Part shown: piece by piece, positions 55,785-64,000 of the stretch | How the letters are laid out: every line of letters starts with the position of its first letter | How positions within the stretch are numbered: the first letter of the stretch is position 1 | Assembly: GCA_935421135.1 (NCBI GenBank) | Contig: OW285194.1 | Location: forward strand, 1,634,501-1,698,500 | Length of the DNA stretch: 64,000 nt | Direction of reading: 5' to 3' | DNA from: Bugulina stolonifera | Lineage: Eukaryota; Bryozoa; Gymnolaemata; Cheilostomatida; Bugulidae | The notes under the pieces: model-generated | What the model was told of the DNA's origin: nothing | Databases searched by the model: none | Seen by the model: only the letters and a program-made list of their open reading frames with translations | Translations under genes and position numbers: made by a program

Positions 55785-55920
55785 CCGGAAGAAGATGATT
55801 GCCGTGAAGGATGTACCAAAAGTACTCAGTGCGCTCAAGGCCTTACCTGTATTCATGGAATATGTTCGGCTCCTTGTTTTAGACAGATTGGCTGTAGAGA
55901 AGGGGTTTTCTGTGCAGAAG
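55785..55920 (+). CDS. Cysteine-rich exon, copy B
   Basis: A 136-bp exon between TTTCAG and GTATCT encodes PEEDDCREGCTKSTQC and further CIHGICSAPC and GCREGVFC motifs, eight or more Cys in a pattern like EB modules. No counterpart was found in copy A. Confidence 0.6.
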
Positions 55921-56074
55921 GTATCTCTTTAATATACGCCATGAATTCAAATAATTTAGCTAGATCATGTGACTGATGGTCTTGCTCCATTACCTGAGAT
56001 TTTACGCTGCTGTTGGGGGTGCACATGTCGTAACTACTACAACTAATAGTAAGTTCAATTTAATCCTCACCCAG

Positions 56075-56273
56075 GGACAATGTGTGACAGCTTGTACAGA
56101 AGATGATTATAGAAGAGAGACTCCAATATGTCCCTCCTACTTGTACTGTAAAACACCCACAGGAGATTAATGTGATTCATCAAGTGACTGTGATATTGGT
56201 TCTTACTGCTCTGGATGTTTGTGTAGAGATGGAGCACATCTCGGTAGTAAATGTAAAACAGAGAAAGACTGTG
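56075..56273 (+). pseudogene. Cysteine-rich exon with internal stop, copy B
   Basis: Between a CACCCAG acceptor and a GTGAGT donor the frame encodes QCVTACTEDDY...YCKTPTGD, then TAA (56168-56170), then CDSSSDCDIGSYCSGCLC and CKTEKDC in the same frame. Cys-rich coding sequence on both sides of the stop indicates a nonsense mutation unless a hidden intron removes it. Confidence 0.6.
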
Positions 56274-56618
56274 GTGAGTACATGTATGTGTGTTGTTATA
56301 TTAGAGTCACATGTACATGTATATAAAACGCATATATTCTATTCTTACTGAATACATATCTAAACAATGTAATATGTTATATTATATTATGTAATTATGT
56401 CCTCAGGGAACAGGAAGACATGAGGTAGCACTGTCAGTATAATAATCAATTGATTATTTTGTTTTATTTACATGAAGGAGTTATGTGTCCTTGGTGGTAT
56501 CTACTCATTGACTCTCACCAGTTTAATGGTAGACATACTGCCCAAGTTGATTATTATCCCATGTGTATTGCTGCAAGGTAATGACACATTATACGTGCCA
56601 TGGTTTCCTTTCTCTCAG

Positions 56619-56758
56619 TCAGATGTGATGTTCTACCAAGAGAGGTGGATACTGAATGAGGCTGTCCAGCCGCTAAAGCCCCACCAATTGAAGAATGTCT
56701 ATTATATAGCATGTAGAAGTCTCCTATCACTGCATTCGAACCTGATGGCTATACTCTG
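56619..56758 (+). CDS. Candidate exon, copy B counterpart of 20415
   Basis: Same splice borders as copy A and one codon longer. The frame SDVMFYQERWILNEAVQPL is open and most third-position changes relative to copy A are silent. Function unknown. Confidence 0.4.
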
Positions 56759-56983
56759 GTAAGATTATACAGGTATATTGTACTTATGTCTAGATGAGTA
56801 TGTACACATACCCACGGTCTCTGTACACAGTTGTTAAGATATATACCTTGTTGACAGTCATACTACAGATTTGTAACTTGGTCTTGGTAAAGCTACTAAC
56901 TATCACGTCTTATACTATATATTCATACGTAGGTACTCGTGTCTGATGAATAGAGTTACCATATTCAGTATGTGTCTTCTTAG

Positions 56984-57076
56984 CTGACTCAAAGTGTAGT
57001 GCTGATGGTACCAGATGTGTCTGTAAACAAGGAATAGTACAATATGCAGGGACTGTCTGCCAGCAATATCTCCAAG
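56984..57076 (+). CDS. Cysteine-rich exon, copy B counterpart of 20788
   Basis: 93 bp with the same ends as in copy A. Three differences: one silent, Ala to Thr and His to Tyr. All Cys are kept. Confidence 0.55.
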
Positions 57077-57426
57077 GTAAGTGTTCATCTACTCAATCTC
57101 TGCATTTCACTGTCTGGATATCTCCTGTCTTGCCACCTTGTTGTGCAACAGAGCACTGAAGAAGTGAAGTGTTGATATACTCTGTTGTTCCTAGTTGTAC
57201 TTTCACTTGCATATCATATACATTGTAAATGTACTTTATCACAGCACACCGCTGTTGTAAGTGTGCAGGCAACATGTGCCCAGTAATAATTCGGTTTGCT
57301 GCTGCGCCGATGTTTTAGTATTTAAGCTTGACGATGTCAAAATCAACCATAATTTCAAGTGAACTGCGTCGTGAAATAGGTTTAGGCCCTACATACATGG
57401 TAGTCTGACCTACTAAATTTTGAAAG

Positions 57427-57655
57427 GATGTGACCTAACTGATTGTCTAGACAACCAAGATTGTGATAACGATCATTGTTATAAGAAATGTAGTACAGGA
57501 AGTGACTGCTCCTGAGTACACTCTATGTAACTCTTATAGTAGTCTACGTCAGATGATATGTGACAATGATAGGATATGTTTGGGTCACCAGGCTTGTGAG
57601 ACTATCAAAGGTGGGAAGAGATTGTGTGTAGCTAAAGATACTTCTGTTATTAAAG
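57427..57655 (+). pseudogene. Cysteine-rich exon with frame break, copy B
   Basis: The first half reads CDLTDCLDNQDCDNDHCYKK and CSTGSDCS, then TGA. The second half (CNSYSSLRQMICDNDRICLG, ACETI, RLCVAKDTS) is open in another frame. The same break is present in copy A, so the lesion predates the duplication or an intron border is misread. It provides the empty site for the transposon in copy A. Confidence 0.5.
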
Positions 57656-57845
57656 GTCAGTTCACTAGTTACTGCTAACACTTCAGTATTAAAAAGTGGT
57701 TCACTATTTACTAGCAACACCTCAGTATTAAAAGGTGGTTCACTATCTACTAGTACCACCCCAGTTATTAAAGAGTGGTTCACTATTTACTAGTACCACC
57801 TCAGTATTAAAGAGTGGTTCACTATTAACTAGTACCACCCCAGTT
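57656..57845. repeat. Short tandem repeat, about 38-40 bp unit
   Basis: Four to five copies of a unit containing AGTGGTTCACTA and CTAGTACCACC. Copy A has fewer units at 22785-22875. Confidence 0.75.
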
Positions 57846-57970
57846 ATTCAAGCCGAAATGTCCCTTCCTGTTGAGTGTACTCTCGCTGTTCATTGTTCTA
57901 GTTTTTTTTAGTGTACTAGTCACCCCTTGCTATTACTCTATTATTGCAGTTTGTATTTATTTAATTTTAG

Positions 57971-58046
57971 ATGAGAAAAAGAATGCATCTGAACTTGATG
58001 ACAAAGAGATTGAAAGTATTAGAGTTCAGGAGGTCATTTATTGCAG
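57971..58046 (+). CDS. Candidate exon, copy B
   Basis: 76 bp between AATTTTAG and GTATAG, encoding EKKNASELDDKEIESIRVQE. Its start phase fits the end of the exon at 57655 and its end phase fits exon 24890 of copy A. Missing in copy A as far as I can see. Confidence 0.4.
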
Positions 58047-59138
58047 GTATAGTTCATAAGCGTAATGTTATCTTATTTGATATAGAGCTCAGTGAAGCAT
58101 ATAAGTATTGGACGCTATTCATTCTGTGGAATGGTGTGTTGCAATGACCTCTTCATCTTTTTACCAGTATAACAGGTATGGACTTGTTATTATACAGAGA
58201 GCGTGTAGTGTAATATTTATATAAGTGCTAGTTGTTCATACACACGAGTACCAATAGATACAAGCATAGGAAGAAGCTATGGGTGATGCTAGGTTTTCCT
58301 CATTATATAAAGACTGAAGCAGTATGTGATGAATTGTGATTATTACTGTTAGCTGTAGGTCCTATACATAAATCATACCCAGTCATTCCCTATTGTGTAG
58401 GAGTGTGTATAAGAGTGAATCTGACTGACTGAATTTATTTGAGCTCATTTGGAAATTCCCAGCCTAGCTTTTCCCATAACTAAGCCGTGTTCGGCAATAA
58501 TGCGTTAAAAATGACGACAGCCATCGCGTTAATACGAGACTTATTTAAATTTGTGCGATGATAATGCGATAAATTTTTAATTATATAATAATTATGTGAT
58601 ATTATTTTTTATAATTTTTTTTATCACATTATTGGGAAATTTATTCCATCGTATCATTTGCCCGTCCATCGCATTGATGCTGGAAATGCCCTATATCTAC
58701 AACATTATATATTTATATACATTATGTATATATTATTGTGTTTTTGTGCACTGGTGTGGATGGGGCAGTATAATGCAGTCCATGGTATCTAAAATCTCTG
58801 CTTTGATGAAAGAATTTGTGGAATTTGATGAATTCACAAACAATTTATGGAAGCCATGTCTGTTTCATTTCATGTTGATACTTGAAAATACAAGTTCGTT
58901 AATATAATATTCCAATATGAATCTTTCAAAATTTTATAGTCCTGGTAAGTTTGATGCAGAATATTTAGCCCAAAGTAAATAGCATTCCCCAAATAAAAAT
59001 GTTTAACTTTACTGTTAGGCCTATTAGTAGTAAACTGCTGTGTACAAGTAATACCTGTTAGATAATATATAAGGTACAGTTTTACCCTTAAAAGAATTTG
59101 TCTATACCTACATTGTAGATGTAATTGATAAATTTCAG
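58047..59138. other. Intron or spacer, copy B
   Basis: A segment at 58805-58860 (KEFVEFDEFTNNLWK) resembles exon 1 of the copy A gene (VFAEFDDLTKHLWK), but here the frame hits TAA at 58905-58907 before the splice donor, so exon 1 appears damaged or spliced differently. Confidence 0.45.
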
Positions 59139-62100
59139 GTGACGCCAAAAACGTGGTCAGCCACATCAAGACCAGATGTCTTGGCCCCCTGTTGCCTGGC
59201 ACCAGCGACAGGGGGTTTTATAAAGACAATAGGAGAGGTAAGTACGACATACAGTGGAGATTTTGACAGTGCAAGACATACATGTAAGTCTCAACTGCAT
59301 GGAGATGAATTGAAACATAAACCCACTTTATCACGTGCAACTTTTGCTATTTCAGAGATGTTTGCTGCGGCAGTAGCAAATAGCACTGTTGTCTTCTTTG
59401 ACAGAGTACTGGAAGAAGAAAGTAAGTTCATAATACGTTGTCTATAGTGTAGTATGCTATAGTAAGCGGTAGTATGCTTATACTACAGTGTATAATATTG
59501 TATGCTTATACTACAGTGTATAGTATTGTATGCTTATACTACAGTGTACAGTATTGTATGCTTACACTACAGTGTATAGTATTGTATGCTTACACTACAG
59601 TGTATAGTATTGTATGCTTACACTACAGTGTATAATATTGTATGCTTATACTACAGTGTATAATATTGTATGCTTACACTACAGTGTACAGTATTGTATG
59701 CTTACACTACAGTGTATAGTATTGTATGCTTATACTACAGTGTATAGTGTTGTATGCTTACACTACAGTGTACAGTATTGTATGCTTATACTACAGTGTA
59801 TAATATTGTATGCTTATACTACAGTGTATAGTGTTGTATGCTTACACTACAGTGTACAGTATTGTATGCTTATACTACAGTGTATAATATTGTATGCTTA
59901 TACTACAGTGTATAGTATTGTATGCTTACACTACAGTGTATAATATTGTATGCTTACACTACAGTGTATAATATTGTATGCTTATACTACAGTGTATAGT
60001 ATTGTATGCTTACACTACAGTGTATAATATTGTATGCTTATACTACCGTGTATAGTATTGTATGCTTATACTACAGTGTATAGTATTGTATGCTTATACT
60101 ACAGTGTATAATATTGTATGCTTATACTACAGTGTACAGTATTGTATGCTTACACTACAGTGTACAGTATTGTATGCTTACACTACAGTGTATAGTATTG
60201 TATGCTTACACTACAGTGTATAGTATTGTATGCTTACACTACAGTGTATAATATTGTATGCTTATACTACAGTGTATAGTATTGTATGCTTACACTACAG
60301 TGTATAGTATTGTATGCTTACACTACAGTGTATAGTATTGTATGCTTACACTACAGTGTATAGTATTGTATGCTTACACTACAGTGTATAGTATTGTATG
60401 CTTACACTACAGTGTATAGTATTGTATGCTTACACTACAGTGTATAATATTGTATGCTTATACTACAGTGTATAGTATTGTATGCTTACACTACAGTGTA
60501 TAGTATTGTATGCTTACACTACAGTGTATAATATTGTATGCTTATACTACAGTGTATAGTATTGTATGCTTACACTACAGTGTATAGTATTGTATGCTTA
60601 TACTACAGTGTATAGTATTGTATGTTTATACTACAGTGTATAGTATTGTATGTTTATACTACAGTGTATAGTATTGTATGCTTACACTACAGTGTATAGT
60701 ATTGTATGCTTATACTACAATGTATAGTATTGTATGCTTATACTACAGTGTATAATATTGTATGCTTATACTACAGTGTATAGTATTGTATGTTTATACT
60801 GCAGTGTATAGTATTGTATGTTTATGAACATGTTATAGCATTGATGTAGTTGCCTGTGATAACACTACACAACTTACAGAACAATAGAAATAATCAGCTG
60901 TGAGTTGTGTTCTCCTACAGTATATGTTTCCTGTAGCAGTTCTACATGGATGTTTCCAAACCAGCTGCTGGACATATTGTATTGGAGTTGTCTCTTCATG
61001 CACACCTCCATGTGATCGTGTAGTTTCTTCACCCAAACTTAGGTTTCTCTAATATTAACTAAATCATCATGTGGGATCAAATGGTCTATTTGTTCCTTAG
61101 TCTCACAATGTTTAGATGTTAACCTTAACTCAACCACATATCCATCAATATATTCTCCTTCTGTTTACAAGGGGTTTAGACTAGCGTCCGGGATTTAATT
61201 TAGATAGCTGAGTATTTAGTGTCTGTCTTGTTTGTGTTTCTAGGATACATGCAAGAAAGACTGATTAGCATGGGAGTGGAGCTCACCACTGCTCCTAAGT
61301 TGTGTGAGTAAATTGTATACTGAGATAAACACTGCTATGACAATTACATTAACCTACCTGGTCTTCCCCTTCTGCTGTTGACTGGATGATTACTTGTATT
61401 ATACTAGTGAGACTTCCCAGTAGTAATGAGTGGCCATTTTCCTCTGTCTCACCACTATCATAGATGATATATAATACCTTAGTTACTCCTGTTGCAGGTA
61501 ATAGATGGTCACATGACTGTATACTTATTGAATGTATAGGTACAATATCAGTTGTTCAGTGAACACACAATAATGATATGTCTGTCTGTTATGATACTCT
61601 TATGTAGTCATATTATATTATGTTTAGTATCAGTACAGGTAGAGATAGCCTCAGCCTGTACTACAAAGGAGCAGTGGTGGCTCGCGGAGTATACGGAACA
61701 ACATCCAACGTGTTCCATCTCAAGTGAAATACGTAAGTTTATTCACATGTTATACTTCTCTTAGGAAGATCAAAGGCATATGATTATATCAGATACATAC
61801 ATCATGTATCTTTTATTTGATGGGACAGGCTTGAATTGAATATTTTCTCAATTCATTACAAACATTACAAAACCACTATATTCTGTCATGTTGACATTGT
61901 AGTACCAGTAGAAGTGGAGAGAGCAGCATGCTCTGGTGACTCATGTCAACCCTTCTCTCCTGAGATAATGGAGAGACGGGTCCACCATGGCCCATCTGTA
62001 AGTCACAGCTATTAGTATTAAGTATTGTTACCTCAGGCTTAGTTTGATGCTGTATTTGTTAGTATAAAATATAGTTATCTGATCTGTGTTGTATGTTACC

Positions 62101-62310
62101 TATTGATGGACAAATGATGACATGGATATTCTCTAACTAATATACAGTCAATGTGTGTAACAGTAACAGCATATGATAAGTTCAGCCTGCATACACAAAA
62201 GTACACTTTGTTTGATTATATTGTAGAGAAAGATCCCATGGGTCATCGGAGCAGTGGTAGGGGTCGGTGCTGCCTACGCAGCTTTTAATCTTTGGAAAAA
62301 GTACTGCTAG
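59139..62310 (+). CDS. Paralogue of the anchored-protein gene, copy B (exons 2-7)
   Basis: Exons 59139-59237, 59356-59421, 61244-61303, 61628-61732, 61903-61997 and 62227-62310 keep the copy A borders and phases. Exons 2 and 3 are divergent (DAKNVVSHIKTRCLGPLLPG; EMFAAAVANSTVVFFDRVLE), whereas exons 4-7 are close to copy A. The membrane exon encodes exactly the same 27 residues as copy A despite three nucleotide differences, all silent. This argues that the protein end is under purifying selection. A start exon could not be fixed, so the 5' end of this CDS is partial in my annotation. Confidence 0.6.
59456..60826. repeat. 28-bp minisatellite, about 49 copies
   Basis: Unit TGTATGCTTACACTACAGTG plus TATAGTAT in an unbroken array, with T/C and A/G variants at fixed positions, inside the intron between copy B exons 3 and 4. 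Absent from the corresponding copy A intron. Confidence 0.95.
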
Positions 62311-62758
62311 GGTAAGTACTATATTCTATGTTTTTACATGTATTTATACTCATAAGATATGAGCACTGTGAATATAGGGTGATTGGTTGGTGTCTTCTCT
62401 CAAAGATGCAGTCAGTGGCATTATCAATATTCAGTGCCACTACCAACTGTTACTTCTGAGTCTATTGGCAGTTACACTAGAAACAAATCTATTGTCAGTT
62501 GCACTGGAAACAATCCGCTGTGTTGTTAATATATTACAGCAGCACCCAATACACACAGCTAAAATGTTAACCAACTAACTTGCAAACCCCTACTACACCA
62601 TGCTGTTCTTTCCACCAATCAGTTCTTAAAGTCAGGCTTAAGAGACAGTAATCTGTGTATATGGTAAGTTAATACGATACACAAATGATGTTAGTTGTTT
62701 CTGAAACTGTATAATAGATGAAGTAGAAGCCTTTCAGCTGTTAGTTTATTTGGTTTAA

Positions 62759-62893
62759 GAGAATTTTGTCTGCAAATATTTTTCTGCAAGGAAAGGTTCA
62801 GTATGTCGAGACGGCCTGGTAGAAACATATTTTATATCCGATGAAGAGGAGCTCTCATTTTTGCTTCACGGTACTTCAATGTTCCTGAAATAG
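62759..62893 (+). CDS. Candidate terminal exon, copy B counterpart of 29343
   Basis: The frame ENFVCKYFSARKGSVCRDG is open for 44 codons to TAG, as in copy A. See that entry for the silent changes. Confidence 0.4.
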   Translation, partial: ENFVCKYFSARKGSVCRDGLVETYFISDEEELSFLLHGTSMFLK

Positions 62894-64000
62894 TACAAAC
62901 ATACATGTTCCCACAAACTATTTTCCAGTCCCTCGGTGGTAGGATTGGTTCTGGCCCGAACACCTACCACCTATCCAACGGAATTAGATGTGTTGCTGGA
63001 AGTTTCCATGACGAAGCGAGCCATCAACAGACTAGTCTCTAGTATTTAAGCTACTGAGGAAGGCAGACTATATAATATGTATGTGTTGAGAGACTTGAAC
63101 TGGATGTATCAGGTAAGAGCTTTACTGAGGACGACTTGGCTGTGACAAAAGTAAGCTGTGAAAGTACTGCTGACTATTTGTCTTCCATATCAGCTACTGT
63201 AACGAAGGATTTGGTCAGTTCTTTGAGGTCTCACAAGGTTTTTTTAAAATCTTCGATGAAGGAGACACATTTTTATTTAGCCAATCATCTGCTATGTTAC
63301 TTCTGAGGAGTCTACAATTTTACCCAATCATTTACTGTGTTGCTACAGGTAAATACTAATGTACACTGTAGAAAGGATTACTGTTATAAAGATAACTAGT
63401 GTGAGCCTGACTGAAATGAATGAGAGAATTCTTCATGAGCATCGGACGATTTGTGTTGATCTCAATATTGTCTACAGCCTCTTCCTGAAATGTGTATTCG
63501 TAAGTATCTCAGTGCAGAGGACTAGATCGTTATCCATACACTTTTGAGTGAATGCAATGTGCTGTACTGTGGTTAATGACAGTGCTCGGTTTAGCTTCTC
63601 TGTAGAGGTAGGATGAGACATGAGAAGTCTAGGGTCCCTTCTTTAGTTTTCCTGTCTCAAAATGCCGTCAAATTAACTAATGATGCCCAACATTTAATGC
63701 CCATGAAGTGTGTAATGCAGTCTATGTTAATGTTAAATGTCACTAGTGTTCTGTTCATCCTTCATTGAAATGCATAATGATGTACATGTATATCATACAA
63801 TATGAACTATCAATAATTTACAGAGTAGCAACAGAACTGTGAAGATTCTCACATTCTAGTATAAACATTGACTAAGGTTTTAGGGAAGATTATTTGGATT
63901 CTAAAACGCAATCTCCTCTTGAAATTTTCATTAATTATTGTTTGGAATCTTGCCCCAAAACTGTTGTTTCATTCTTCGTCTACAGATTATGTATGTCTAA
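62894..64000. other. Copy B continuation, decayed cysteine-rich repeats
   Basis: Parallels copy A 29478-30545 with scattered differences and small indels. The GGCCCGAACACCTA block and the GTAAGTATCTCAGTGCAGAG donor context recur. The window ends inside this duplication. Confidence 0.6.

Noticed and set aside
59614..59943. 109-codon ORF with a repeated 28-residue pattern
   Set aside because: A by-product of the 28-bp minisatellite read in three successive frames.
1..64000. CRISPR-like regularly spaced repeats
   Set aside because: All tandem arrays here are contiguous minisatellites without unique spacers, and the DNA is clearly eukaryotic.

Overview
The window is nuclear DNA of a eukaryote, very probably a marine invertebrate; a sponge or similar early-branching animal is a guess from overall style only. 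It is AT-rich, has short GT-AG introns, many minisatellites and microsatellites, and is dominated by transposable elements. No ribosomal RNA, intact tRNA, CRISPR or prokaryotic operon is visible.

Left part (1-20,150): a 1.3 kb inverted-repeat element with TTAA target duplications (983-2303), a 2.9 kb solo LTR (2828-5773), and a nested pair of LTR elements. A 12-bp minisatellite was invaded by a short non-coding LTR element (7100-19747). That element's 5' LTR was later split by an 11 kb non-autonomous LTR retrotransposon (7193-18155) with 2.8 kb LTRs and one 1324-aa Gag-like ORF ending in a degraded RNase H domain.

Middle (20,150-34,000): copy A of a duplicated host locus. It holds exons for cysteine-rich extracellular-type modules, two non-autonomous hAT-like insertions (one splitting an exon), a lone alpha-tubulin exon, and a seven-exon gene (26429-28911) for a 209-residue protein with a C-terminal membrane anchor. 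Downstream lie decaying cysteine-rich repeats in a 1.4 kb tandem duplication.

Retroelement block (35,154-50,764): a young LTR element with Gag, a -1 frameshift signal, protease and a long C-terminal region containing zinc-finger-like motifs but no reverse transcriptase (35154-40821); a 123-bp MITE; a complete, apparently intact Ty3/Gypsy element with identical 134-bp LTRs (45179-49561); and a solo LTR of the first family (49958-50764).

Right part (55,000-64,000): copy B of the host locus, with cysteine-rich exons, some broken, and a paralogue of the anchored protein whose last exon differs from copy A only by silent changes. A roughly 49-copy 28-bp minisatellite sits in one of its introns. 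The unrelated element families show that transposition has been frequent and recent here, while the anchored-protein exons appear to be under selection.
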